Shown one piece after another: positions 1 to 10,747 of a stretch of 64,000 nt of DNA. The notes under the pieces were generated by a model. The model ran no database searches and was not told where the DNA came from. It saw only the letters and a program-made list of their open reading frames with translations. This stretch comes from Entamoeba invadens IP1. Taxonomy: Eukaryota > Evosea > Mastigamoebida > Endamoebidae. The stretch lies in contig NW_004443720.1 in NCBI RefSeq assembly GCF_000330505.1, positions 84,150 through 148,149 on the forward strand, read 5' to 3'. The position numbers and the translations under genes are program-made. Position 1 is the first letter of the stretch, and each line of letters begins with the position of its first letter.

Positions 1-231
1 ATTAGAATTTAAAACTCATTAGCAACTCACCAAAATATTGAAACACTAGGCTTCGCACCCGAGAATTTTCTTATCAAAAATTAGTATCGAAAAACTCTAA
101 TAAAACGGGTCAATTTTTCTTTCCCGTTTTATTAGCTTTTTTAGATACTAATTTTTAATAAGAAAATTCTCGGGTGCGAAGCCTAGTGTTTCAATATTTT
201 AGTGAGTTGCTAATGAGTTTTAAATTCTAAT
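1..231. repeat. Foldback (palindromic) MITE-like repeat
   Basis: Bases 1-109 are the inverted complement of bases 123-231 with only about five mismatches, and a 13-nt spacer lies between them. The two arms have exactly equal length. The ends read ATTAGAATTT and AAATTCTAAT, and the arm interior holds the G+C-richer stretch GGCTTCGCACCCGAGAA. There is no coding potential. This is the shape of a foldback or hairpin MITE rather than of a gene. The window starts at base 1, so the left end may continue outside and I cannot define a target-site duplication. No second copy is seen in this window. Confidence 0.85.
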
Positions 232-994
232 AATAAAATAAAACAAAAAATAATATAAAAATTTGAGTTTCTTTTTTCGTTTTTGAAAAAAAAGAAAAGA
301 AATGTTCCATTTTAAGATTATTTCAGGGTTTTTTTATCATAGTGTTGTTTCTATCCTGTTGTTTACAGGTTATCTTCCGAGATCATTACCAAATAACGGT
401 TTATTTTTAACAATAATCAAAACCAATTTTTGTTTAAAAAAGTTCTTATTTTTGACATTCTATAATTAAATTTCTGTTGTTTTTCCCGTCAAATTGAGTG
501 TTTTTTATATTGAGAACAATATCTTGTTGACACCTCTTAAAAAACAATTTGAAAAACAAAAAACAATAGTTTTGGTTTCCCGTTGTTTTAGGGATAAAAA
601 GCGTTATAATTTGCCAATATGGTAATAATATTCCGACATTGGTTATTAAAAGAGGGGAGTTTTGCCTCTTTTATTCTTTTTTTTTATAGAAAATAGAAAT
701 GAGAGTCAAATGTTCTTTTGTCGTCACATTCCTCTTTTATTGCGTTAGATGTCCTATTGTACTTACGATTCAATGGGTCGAAACTATAATTGAAACCATA
801 TTTATTACTACTTTTCAATATTATAATTATTTTGCAGAAGTGCAGCTTTAATAAAAGAAATGTGAACCCCAACAAGCCAGAGCAAAATAGCCCAGAAACT
901 GATTTGTTGGACTTTTTGAAAGGCAAAAACGAAAAGTTTCTTTTTGGTGGAGTCGACCGAATGAATAACATCATCAAAACTATTAATATAGATA
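232..994. other. Intergenic, AT-rich, 5' of flippase 1
   Basis: Mostly AT-rich DNA upstream of the P4-ATPase. The last 160 bases (about 837-1011) hold a coding-like plus-strand frame out of phase with the flippase start. It follows a splice-acceptor-like TTTTGCAG and is discussed as a finding. I see no RNA gene. Confidence 0.6.
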
Positions 995-3900
995 ATGGTG
1001 AGAAGGATTAGACTCTTCAAGACTCGACCAAGAGAGTCTTACCAGCCGATCCGTCTCTTCGACGACGCCGTGAACAAGAAAAAACACTTCCCGAACAATG
1101 TGATGAGAACAACAAAGTACACTCTACTGTCGTTCCCACTCAAATTTTTGTATCAACAATTCACTATGGTCACTAACCTTTATTTCCTTGCTATCATGAT
1201 TATCTGTTGTATTCCTTCCATCTCAACAGTCACGCCAATAACATCTATTGTGCCTTTAATATTTGTGTTGCTTGTCGCTGCCGTGAAAGAAATCTACGAA
1301 GACTCGGTTTGTTATTTGAATGCTTTTTTGATATTCTTGCCTGTCACTAAACATTTCAAAATGTTGTGTGGTAGAATTATTACTTTTAATAAAACTTCTA
1401 AATTAGTAATAATAATTTACAAATAGAGGAGAAGACTTGCGGATCGGAAATTTAATCAATCAAAATTTGTTAAACATACCCCCGATGGAGATGTCGATGT
1501 GACATCAAGTGACATCAAAACAGGCATGTTCATCAAGTTGAGGCACAACGAAATTGTACCAGCGGACTGCATCCCATTGTTTTCGTCAAATGAAGAGGGC
1601 ATTGTGTATGTTGAAACAGCAGCGATTGATGGTGAAACAAACTTAAAGCAGATCCTAGTACCTGGCTATTTTATTGGAACTCCAATCGAAAAGACCTTTT
1701 CTAATTCGGGTGACTTGATTTGCGAGTACCCACAACCACGCTTTGACCAATTCAAGGCATCGCTCTCAATTGGAGAGAACAAAATTTCAATCAACGAAAA
1801 GAATTTGTTGATTCAAGGAACAAAAATCAAAAACACGGAAATTGTGTACGCTGTTGTGTGCTATTGCGGAGAACACACAAAGTTGTCGTTGAACCAAACG
1901 CCGCCACAGGTCAAGAAATCAAGAATCGACAAAAAATTCAACATTTTTGTATTTGTGATGATTGTCGTTCAGACTGTGATTTGTTTGGTACTAGCACTTG
2001 TTGCGGGGTTTCGGCACTCAACGTTAAACGATGCACAGAACGGGTTTTGGTACCTTCCCAAAGACTCGGAGTCTCCTTTTTATTATGGCTTTAAAAAGTT
2101 CTTTGGGTACTTTACACTCATTTCGTACATCATTCCAATTTCATGCCAAGTCTCCCTCGAACTTTGTAAATTCTTGCAGGGACTTTTTATCGAGCACGAC
2201 GATGATATGAAAATAAGAACAATTAGTCCGGAGGGAGAAGAACAGGTCCTTGGAATGAACGCAAAGTCAACAAACTTGAACGATGAACTTGGGATGGTCA
2301 GGTATGTGTTGTCTGATAAAACTGGAACGTTGACCGAAAACATAATGAAATTCAAAGCGTGCAGCGTTGGAAAGGGGTCATATGGATACAAAGATTTGAT
2401 TGAACTGCTTCGGAGTAAAGGGTACGCGTACTGTCCAGCCGAGTCAGTAGTTGTTCGGCAAGTGGAGACTGAAAGTGTTGGTTCGGAATGTTCTGAAGAA
2501 AACGCTGAAGAATCCGACAATGGAACATTGGTGGTTGAGACGTTGAAAGTTTCTTCCCTCCCCAAAACAGATTTCACATCAGAACAATGTGAAAAAGTAG
2601 TTTCATTTATCACGTGCATGGCCATATGCAACACCGTCTCTGTAAACAATGGTACATATTCGGCGCAAAGCCCAGACGAAGAGGCGTTGTGTAAAGCTGC
2701 AAAGGACTTTGGCATTGAATTGGTTTCTCGAAACCAAAAGACGGTCACTTTGAATGTGTTTGGCACATTACATATATATTCAATTCTCGCTGTTTTCGAA
2801 TTCAACTCGGATAGAAAAAGAATGAGTACACTGGTTCGTAAAGATGATGGAACAATTGAATTGTGGACAAAAGGAGCGGACAATGTGATGGATCAACTTT
2901 GTGAAGGAGACAAGTCAAGCCTTTCCCAAATTGTGAAGTTCAGCGAGTGTGGGTTAAGAACTTTGGTGTTGGCCAAACGAGTTGTTTCAGACTCCGAGTT
3001 TGCTCCGTGGTACGAAAGGTACGATGATGCCACAAACATTTTGGAAGGAAGAGACGACGCCATCAATCAACTCCAAAACGAGATGGAATGCAAACTCGAA
3101 ATTGTCGGGGTGAGCGCAATCGAAGACAAACTTCAGGACGGTGTTTGTGAGACCATCGACATGTTAATTCGTGCTGGAATTAAAATATTCATGATTACTG
3201 GTGACAAGATGGAGACTGTTTGTTTTGCCATTTTGAATTGACTCATTTTGAGTATAAATTAAAAATAATAATAACAAAAAGGCAATCAACATTGGCAAGT
3301 CTTGCAAATTGATCACCGGTAAATACTTTACAATCGCCGAACAAACGGCGGAAGAGTGTTCCAAAAAGTTGGACGAAATACTTGGGGCAATCGATGCAGA
3401 TTCGGGTGAAAACTGCACACTTGTGATTACAGAGAAAAACAACGATTGGTGTCTTACGACGTATCGCAACAAATTCAAAAAGTTGGTTAAATTAGTCGAC
3501 TCGGTTGTTTGTTGCCGTGTCACGCCAAAAGAAAAGGCGGAAATCACAAAATGTGTAAAGAAAATGACAGGAGAAGTCGTGTTAACAATAGGCGATGGTG
3601 CTAATGATGTTCCGATGATAAACACTGGAAGTGTTGGGGTGGGGATTTATGGCAAAGAGGGAACACAAGCCGCACGTGCGTCAGATTTTGCAATTCGGAA
3701 ATTTAGACATTTAGGCAAACTCATCTTGTTCCACGGAAGGTGTTCGCTTCTCAGAAATTCCGAACTCATCAAGTTGTGCTTTTTCAAGAATGCGGCGTTC
3801 TTCCTGATCATGCTCTCATATTCGTTTTTGTCCAATTGCACCGCGCAAGTGGTGTATGATGATTACGTCATGACTTTTTTCAACATTTTATTCACACAAA

Positions 3901-4652
3901 TTCAGCCGATTTTGATCGGAGTTTTCGACAGAGACCTGACGTGGCAAACAATTAGGGTGTTTCCTGAAATTAACCGAGACCTTATTGATGGGCATAGAGG
4001 GAGTGTCTGGAACTTTGTTTTGTGGTGGTTCTATGGTGCGTATCAATCGCTTATTTTCTTCTTGGTGTTTTACTGGATTATTCTTCCAACGGATGTTAAT
4101 GGGCCAAATGGCATTAACGGAGGCATGATATACACATCTCTAAGTATCACAATTTACTCCTTACTCACTGTAATTGTCACTATTATCATCGAAACAAAAA
4201 CATGGAACGGCATTTTATTCGCTGGCCACGTCGTTTCTTTGATTTGTATAATTGTAATATACACCCTGACGTGCTACATTCCTGGATACTCCACATACAA
4301 CATCTCATGGCACGGGTATTACCTTGTCTTCCGGTCGTTCGACTTTTACTTGGTGTGTCTTCTTGTTGTGATGTTATCTGTCACCCCGCTCATTCTCAGG
4401 AAATTCATTCAACGTCGGTTCTTCCCATCTTTGTACCACCTTGCGCAAGAAATGGAAAACGTAAAAGGGTTGAATAACTACGGGCAGTGCCGCAATATAC
4501 CCGTGGAAGGGAGTTCTGAAGTTAAGGAGTTGCTAGAAAGTTGCACTCCTGCGATTCCCAAGAACTTGTCTCTTCTCATCACTAAAAGTCGTTTCCCCTC
4601 CGAGGTGGAAATGTCGATTGAGCCCGATGAAAACCAAACGTCGCAGGTCTAG
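995..4652 (+). CDS. P4-type ATPase (phospholipid flippase), 3 exons
   Basis: P4-ATPases move phospholipids from the outer to the cytosolic leaflet of plasma, Golgi or endosomal membranes. Exons 995-1306, 1427-3217 and 3282-4652 join in frame to 1157 residues, a usual length for the family. Both introns begin GTTTGT (1307-1426, 3218-3281). Visible motifs are the N-terminal FPNNVMRTTKYT block, actuator loop DGET (about residue 172), phosphorylation site DKTGTLTEN (Asp about 401), nucleotide-domain SPDEEAL, MITGDKMET across the second splice, and hinge GDGANDVPMI. Helices cluster as two after the N-terminal block, two around PISC, and six at the C-terminus. The lipid-path motif PISL of TM4 reads PISC here. 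ATG 995 is the first ATG in frame. The gene converges on the LRR-kinase gene 98 nt away. The lipid specificity and any CDC50 partner are not visible here. Confidence 0.95.
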
Positions 4653-4750
4653 AGCAATTCATAATTAGTGTTTATTATTTGTCCTTTCATGCACACGAAG
4701 TACTGTCGAATAACTCAACAAAAATAAAACAATACAATTAAAACAGAGGA

Positions 4751-7700
4751 TTACTGAATGGGTAGTAGATCCTTCGCCACCTCACTCTTCAGTTTTTGTA
4801 AAGTCTTCGTCGCCTCCTCAAACGGAGGTCGTTTCGATGTCTCGTCAGCCCAACATGACTCGACAAGGGCGAAATACTCCGGATGAATGTGTTTCTCTTC
4901 GGACCAACTTGGACGGAGTCCCTTAATGATGAGTTGTTTAAGTTGTGACGGAAATCGAGCGTCTCCAAACGGTTCTTTCCGCTCAACTAGTTCCCACATG
5001 ATAATACCAAAGCTATATACATCGGACTTCATCTCAAACGGAAACCCTCGCATCACCTCAGGTGCAACCCATTTCGGGTTATCAACAAATACATTCTCCT
5101 CAAACAACTGCACTCCAGATGTACCAAAATCGGATATCAAACACTTCACTCTCCCGCCTTCTGTCTTCAGTAATATATTTGGACTTTTCAAGTCTCGGTG
5201 AATCAGTTTTGCGGCATGGAGCTCGGTCATCCCACTCGCCACTTCGTAAGCAAATTCAACACGGTCTTCCCACGTGACTTCATTCTTTGGATTCGCCAGA
5301 AAGTCGTACAAATTTCCTAGGTCACAATAGTCCATGATCAACGCAAGCGGCTCAAAGGATATGCCGGTCAACCCTAATATATACGGAGAGGTCATCATTT
5401 TCATTACGTTGACTTCCCTCCTCATTTCAACTATTCCCTTCGAAACTGAATGCGCCGCACACCCCTCTCCTCTCACCGTTGAAAACGATGAGGGGTCCAA
5501 CGAAAAGAGTTTGACTGCTACATTTTGGTTCTTCACTTTTGTTAAAAAGACCTTTGCCGTACTTCCAAGGCCAAGAACTTTGTCTTGCGTTGCTGAGTCC
5601 AAATCACTCTCCAAGTCAATGATGTCAATTTGCATGCGCTTCGAATTTTTGATCTCAGAAAGTACCAAATCGAGTGCACAAGTTGATACAAGGCACTCGT
5701 GACCCTTCTCAAAACATACTTTGTCCTGGTTCTTCTCGATCGCGTTGATCAAAGTCCTCTTTGGCAAAACACAGCTTAATTCGTCGTTGCCACATATCAA
5801 ACACTTCGGGCATAAAATGAACTCCTCCGACTTCAAATTTGGAAATAGGACCTTCTGAATATTTGCAAATATGTCAGTTAACTCCCCCATCAATTTCCCT
5901 CCAATGAACACAGACTTCACTGTTGTTGCTCTGTATCGCGTTCGTATGATAAACTCAGTGTCGCTGTATAATATATAAAAATAATAATGCTGGTCTTCAA
6001 CCACTTTTGATAAGAAGCACTGATTCTTGGTCACTTTCACTATGTTCATTCCTTCAACGGACGCGTAAAACACAAAAGTCGAATAGAACAGTGGTGGAAA
6101 GAATTTTGCGTTAATTTTTCTTCCAAAATCCATTTCTTTCACGTCGTGTTGGCTTGGCCAAACTTTCTCAATTTGCTCTTTAAGTAACGGTTTGATGTTT
6201 CTTGGTTGAAAGTAGAGTGTCTTTGAGTTGTGTTTTGTCATTGCTGCTGACGGGGTTTTACAATTAGCAACAGTGCACCCTCCCGATTCCCAAAAATAGA
6301 AAGGGTTCTCAAGCATCGTCGAAGCACACCGCTGCATATAGTTCTTGTCCCTTCGATCATTTTGTAAGACGTCAAAGAAGTCGGTTCTTGAACTGATCTT
6401 TGTTTTTGCAAATTGCAGGTATTTTTCTTGTAACCCAAAAGCGTTCAGTAAATCGTCTCTTGCAATGAACACGTCGTAGAACATTTCAACGTACAGCATG
6501 ACACCATTCAATACTTCCAAGTTGAGAAAGTAGTCGGACAATTTCGTACTAATGTCTTCCAAAAACCCAAATCCATCCTTCGAAGAGTCCATCAGCATTT
6601 CATATATCTTTCGAATAAAATCCGGGTCAGCAACTACCATATTCGCCGATGCATCACTGTTTGGTACAAACGTTCCTTTCTTGTGGAGAATTTGGTCATT
6701 CATTTTGAGTCCTTCTAGACTTTGTGTGACTGACAGGACAACTCCATACCGATGCAACAAGTTCAAAAGAGTATTAAAATCGTCGATTTCAAAGTCGTGG
6801 AGCATTTTAAATAACAGTCCTTGTTTAAGTACTGGTGGGTTGAACGACGACATTTTGACTTCCATCATGATCTTCATGAAACTGTCCGCATACACCGATT
6901 GCGTGTACGCCTCAAATATCTTTCTGACCTTCTGTCGCAAATCGTTTTTCTTTTTTTCTTTCAAGTACGCGACGGTTCCCAAGCAAAAAAATGGCTCCAT
7001 TCGCTTCTTTATTTCCTTCACCCGATCCTCAGCCTCAGTCGATTTCTTATCGTCCCAAAACAACACGAATTGCAATTTGAGGTCTCCCGTGTTGTTTTTG
7101 TTTGTAAACGCAGTGTGGAGTAAATGGTATTTCCATTGTTCCAAAACGAGATTCCAGTTGTCTCTGAACAACACCAACAGATAGCAGTCACCATTCGGCG
7201 TAAAAAATCCGAACCGACTTTCGTACTCGTGGTATGACACTCGAAAGAGGAGTTGATCTTTTGGCGCATCTCCCGCAATCACCCCTTGCTCTACAAGTCT
7301 GTACGAGTCCGATTTCGGCTTTTTAGTCTCGTCGTAGATGCGTCTGAATTCGTCAGTACCGTATTTATCCGACAAAATGTGCAATTGGATTTCGTAAGGG
7401 TAGTGTTGTACAATGAGTTTTTTGAGTAAGTCGTTGATGCAGGTTTGGTTTTGCTCGCCATTTGGGTTTTTCTGGAGCATCAGACACGTCAAATTTGTCA
7501 ATTTAGAGAGGAGTGATGAAATGAAACGAACGTCATTGCTTGAAATATCCAGTTTGACAAGTTTAACCAACGAATAAAGTGAAAAGGGAAGCTTTGAAAT
7601 GTGATTTTCGGAAATATTGAGTTCAGTCAGATTCGTCATCTGTCCAATCGAGTTTGGAATATCAGTTTTGTTGCAATGAGAAATGGTAAGTGCGTTGAGA

Positions 7701-10141
7701 CGAGTCACTGTAAATATCGACGACGAACAAAGAGAAACGTTTGAGCTCAGATCAAGTGACACCAAATTTGGAAGGGAATAGATCATTTTCGGCATCGCCT
7801 GGAAGCTGTTTCTTGCGATGATCGTGTTGATTGAGTCCGGAAATGCAGTTTCCACGTTAACTTGTCTATTTGTGATGTTCAACATCTTTAAATTGGTCAA
7901 CAAGTCGAAGCGAATCATTTCATATCGAGACGACATTTGTTTGTTTTCGGAGATGTCCAAATATGTTAATGCAGTCATGTGATTTAAATGCCATTGTGGA
8001 ATGAATTGCAAATCGTTTGAAGCGAAAACGAGGGATTCCAAGTTTGGAAGAAGTGCAATTTGTGTTGGAATGAATTTCAAGTACGTTTCCGATAAAGTCA
8101 GTCGTCGTGTTTGCACATTATCGAGGCAGTTAAAGAAGTATCGCGGTAAAATTATCAAATTCAGTCGTGAGAAGTCGACTGCCTGTCTTTGGTACAACGC
8201 TTTATTAAATAGTGGCCTCTTGTCTATTGTGTAGTTAGTGAAGTGGACAAAAAAGCTGTGTTCCAATAGTACCAGTGATGTTTTGAAATAGTCGATGAAA
8301 TTGAAATCGAAGTTTTCGAAATCTTTGTTAATGAATATTCGTTTCCTTGGGAGTAAAAAGCAGTACAGTGATTGTGATGGGTTTTCATCCGTCGACATCG
8401 TTGAAAATCGTTTTGAGAGGGTGTGGTACATTAAAAAGTACAAAAGTTCATTTTTGAATTGGAACATTGATGGGTACGACTGGAGCAAACATTCCATTCC
8501 GTGGAGAAAAAGAAATAATGGGTAAATACACCTCTTTGCGTTAAGCATTGTTCTCAAAGCGTGTGAAGCGAAGACGTGGACGTGTAAGAGTTCGATAAAC
8601 CCATCAAAGCTTCGATAGTATTTGTCTGTCAACACGAGAAATAAACAGCTGACGAAGCATACATAGACGTTGTCATATGTGTTCGATAGAAATAGAAAAG
8701 TGCTTCCATACGTGTATCTCTTAATGATATCATAAAAGCATGCAAACACCTTTTTTAATTCTTGATTCACTAATTCAGTGAAAGTGAAAAGCGTTTCTTC
8801 CATCCCTGTTTTATATCCCCTCACGTCTTCATATAACTTCTCAATTCTCGCAGTTGTAATTTCATCAGTTGAACACTCAAAGTCAACTATGTTGATATTT
8901 TTCCTCTCAAAATACTTCCGGTCAAACCACTTGAAATCGCCGGTGACTTGTAGCCGATATACTCTCCCATTTTTGTCACTCTCCCCGACTAATATCACTC
9001 CATATCCGTTTTTTTCGAGCTTCTCAACTTTCCCGTTCTTCTCTATTTTCAGCATTTTCTCAAAATTTTCAAAATTCTCCGATTTCTCAAAAAGTTCGTC
9101 TTGGTGGTAATTGATGTTAAAGTCTTTCATAACAATACCACACTCTTTCATCCCTTTGGGGTCACTCAAGTCGTTCACCACAAGCCCGTCCTTGTTTTTA
9201 AGTCTCTCAAACATTCTCTCCGCAACACTTTGTAGTGGACAGTAATCGATGAAAATGTCATATTTATCAATTAGTACATTTTTCTTCTGTACTTCGTCTA
9301 TAGAACCAAGAAATGACTTGACCATATCTTCTGACCTAAATCCAAATGTAAGTGTATGTGCGCTTGTCGCAAGTATTCGAACCAAATAATACTCTTCATC
9401 GCCTCTCATGCATAACGTGTGTTTAATTCCGCTTGTTGGGTTTATTATCATTGCTATTGGTACATGATACAACATTTCAAAGTTGCTTCTTTCCTCTTTA
9501 TCTTCTTTTGTTGTACTCCTCCACAGTATTCTATAATTCGTGACATACAACACACCAACATCCCACCGTGACTCTTCAATAGTTTCAACTCGTTCTAAAA
9601 TTGGTATCAAATATGTTGGTGATATGATATCCATATAGGTCTGAAGCACCACCTCTCCAGCATAAATGTTTTCCGATTCAAAATAATAAGGCGACAGTTC
9701 TTCCTCTGTGATCGAATTGTATATCTCTTTGAATGGCTCAATAGGAAGATTTGGTGCCAAGCACGAGATCACAAACTCCTCCAAATTGGTCTTGAAATAC
9801 TGAAATACAGAGTTGTTTGAGTGGAGCATCCTCTTCAAAAATAAAAACATTCGCTTGACCAAGCACTTGTTCTCTCGTGTCAAGTCCAGTCGATCCAACG
9901 CGTCCTCCCCATTCCTCTCTTTTATTATTTTTATATCTCCCTCAGTAAAGATAGGGTCCCGTTGTGCAAAGTAAATAGATATCGCCATGAATGTGACTTT
10001 GATCGCGTGGTGAACATCATACTTTTTCATTTGCACGACAGTTTGATCCGTAAATCCTTTCTCCAACTCATACATATCTCTTAATTGTTCATCCGTGAAG
10101 TTCCACTTCTCAAGTGCAACAACTTGCAGTGAGTATTTCAT
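4751..10141 (-). CDS. Inactive myotubularin - LRR - COR-like - protein kinase (ROCO-like)
   Basis: One uninterrupted 1796-codon frame from ATG 10141. In order I see: a helical N-terminus; a GRAM/PH-like segment of the myotubularin type (about 200-290, VLYVTNYRILW then LYHVPIAMI); a myotubularin phosphatase-like core (about 400-620, DKYYRSFDGF and YPSMFQFKNELL); leucine-rich repeats (about 690-900); a segment resembling a Roc domain without a P-loop and then a COR domain (about 1000-1400); and a C-terminal kinase (about 1500-1790). The kinase keeps GLGSTAKV, VAVK, HRDLKSPN, DFG and APE, so it should be active. It is closest to tyrosine-kinase-like kinases. The phosphatase CX5R signature (CSDGWDRT in active members) is replaced by hydrophobic residues just before DKYYRS, so this part should be catalytically dead. 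The probable role is a phosphoinositide-binding signalling scaffold; this is inferred. Confidence 0.85.
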   Translation of the reverse strand: MKYSLQVVALEKWNFTDEQLRDMYELEKGFTDQTVVQMKKYDVHHAIKVTFMAISIYFAQRDPIFTEGDIKIIKERNGEDALDRLDLTRENKCLVKRMFLFLKRMLHSNNSVFQYFKTNLEEFVISCLAPNLPIEPFKEIYNSITEEELSPYYFESENIYAGEVVLQTYMDIISPTYLIPILERVETIEESRWDVGVLYVTNYRILWRSTTKEDKEERSNFEMLYHVPIAMIINPTSGIKHTLCMRGDEEYYLVRILATSAHTLTFGFRSEDMVKSFLGSIDEVQKKNVLIDKYDIFIDYCPLQSVAERMFERLKNKDGLVVNDLSDPKGMKECGIVMKDFNINYHQDELFEKSENFENFEKMLKIEKNGKVEKLEKNGYGVILVGESDKNGRVYRLQVTGDFKWFDRKYFERKNINIVDFECSTDEITTARIEKLYEDVRGYKTGMEETLFTFTELVNQELKKVFACFYDIIKRYTYGSTFLFLSNTYDNVYVCFVSCLFLVLTDKYYRSFDGFIELLHVHVFASHALRTMLNAKRCIYPLFLFLHGMECLLQSYPSMFQFKNELLYFLMYHTLSKRFSTMSTDENPSQSLYCFLLPRKRIFINKDFENFDFNFIDYFKTSLVLLEHSFFVHFTNYTIDKRPLFNKALYQRQAVDFSRLNLIILPRYFFNCLDNVQTRRLTLSETYLKFIPTQIALLPNLESLVFASNDLQFIPQWHLNHMTALTYLDISENKQMSSRYEMIRFDLLTNLKMLNITNRQVNVETAFPDSINTIIARNSFQAMPKMIYSLPNLVSLDLSSNVSLCSSSIFTVTRLNALTISHCNKTDIPNSIGQMTNLTELNISENHISKLPFSLYSLVKLVKLDISSNDVRFISSLLSKLTNLTCLMLQKNPNGEQNQTCINDLLKKLIVQHYPYEIQLHILSDKYGTDEFRRIYDETKKPKSDSYRLVEQGVIAGDAPKDQLLFRVSYHEYESRFGFFTPNGDCYLLVLFRDNWNLVLEQWKYHLLHTAFTNKNNTGDLKLQFVLFWDDKKSTEAEDRVKEIKKRMEPFFCLGTVAYLKEKKKNDLRQKVRKIFEAYTQSVYADSFMKIMMEVKMSSFNPPVLKQGLLFKMLHDFEIDDFNTLLNLLHRYGVVLSVTQSLEGLKMNDQILHKKGTFVPNSDASANMVVADPDFIRKIYEMLMDSSKDGFGFLEDISTKLSDYFLNLEVLNGVMLYVEMFYDVFIARDDLLNAFGLQEKYLQFAKTKISSRTDFFDVLQNDRRDKNYMQRCASTMLENPFYFWESGGCTVANCKTPSAAMTKHNSKTLYFQPRNIKPLLKEQIEKVWPSQHDVKEMDFGRKINAKFFPPLFYSTFVFYASVEGMNIVKVTKNQCFLSKVVEDQHYYFYILYSDTEFIIRTRYRATTVKSVFIGGKLMGELTDIFANIQKVLFPNLKSEEFILCPKCLICGNDELSCVLPKRTLINAIEKNQDKVCFEKGHECLVSTCALDLVLSEIKNSKRMQIDIIDLESDLDSATQDKVLGLGSTAKVFLTKVKNQNVAVKLFSLDPSSFSTVRGEGCAAHSVSKGIVEMRREVNVMKMMTSPYILGLTGISFEPLALIMDYCDLGNLYDFLANPKNEVTWEDRVEFAYEVASGMTELHAAKLIHRDLKSPNILLKTEGGRVKCLISDFGTSGVQLFEENVFVDNPKWVAPEVMRGFPFEMKSDVYSFGIIMWELVERKEPFGDARFPSQLKQLIIKGLRPSWSEEKHIHPEYFALVESCWADETSKRPPFEEATKTLQKLKSEVAKDLLPIQ

Positions 10142-10234
10142 GTGTTACTTAATAGCAATGAAATGTGCTATTAATACAAACGGTCATTCGACCAAAAACC
10201 AGTTAATTGGTCGTAATAGACAGTTGAAAAAGTT

Positions 10235-10747
10235 CTATAAAATGTGATAAAAGAACAAACGCCCGAAGGAAGAAGTGTTGTCGTATGCCTTTATTTTTTT
10301 GATGATATTTTTCGCGACTTCTTTCGACTCGCAACACTTCGCTAGTTTAATGCGTGCCCACGAGAGTAATTCATTTCCACACAGTTTCTTCTTTTGTACC
10401 CTTTTCCATACACTTTCAGATGCAAATGTTTTAAGCCAATTCACTGTTTCCTCGGTATTGAAAAGGGAAAGTGGTTTATCCGGTTGTTGCGATGTTTCGA
10501 GAATCGTTTCGTTGTATTTGAATGCGTATTCCAAAATATAAGGTATTTCATGAAACGTATTTCCTTGTGGTATTTGCGACACGTCTGGTGTTGAAAGAGG
10601 TGTGGAAGGGTCGTTGTGTGTGATCCGTGGTGTTGTTGTCTGCATTGTATTTTCGGGTGTGTCAGCGATGCGTGGTTCAAATAACCTTCCAAAGACTAAA
10701 AATTTCATCCGCTTTGTTTTGTTACTTTTGGCCTTCACGACACTCAT
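10235..10747 (-). CDS. SAM-like domain protein
   Basis: A 170-residue protein with ATG 10747. Residues 1-75 are basic and then rich in Thr, Pro and Ser, so probably disordered. Residues about 98-155 look like a sterile alpha motif: TEETVNWLKTFA, then a CGNELLSW segment where SAM domains carry the DGxxLL turn, then a final amphipathic helix NIIKKIKAY. SAM domains mediate protein or RNA binding. No enzyme motif is seen. It lies tandem to and upstream of the LRR-kinase gene on the same strand, 93 nt apart. Confidence 0.55.
   Translation of the reverse strand: MSVVKAKSNKTKRMKFLVFGRLFEPRIADTPENTMQTTTPRITHNDPSTPLSTPDVSQIPQGNTFHEIPYILEYAFKYNETILETSQQPDKPLSLFNTEETVNWLKTFASESVWKRVQKKKLCGNELLSWARIKLAKCCESKEVAKNIIKKIKAYDNTSSFGRLFFYHIL

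Noticed and set aside
684..1020. Two minus-strand frames of 97 and 70 codons
   Set aside because: Both are antisense to the coding-like plus frame before the flippase and have no recognisable features.
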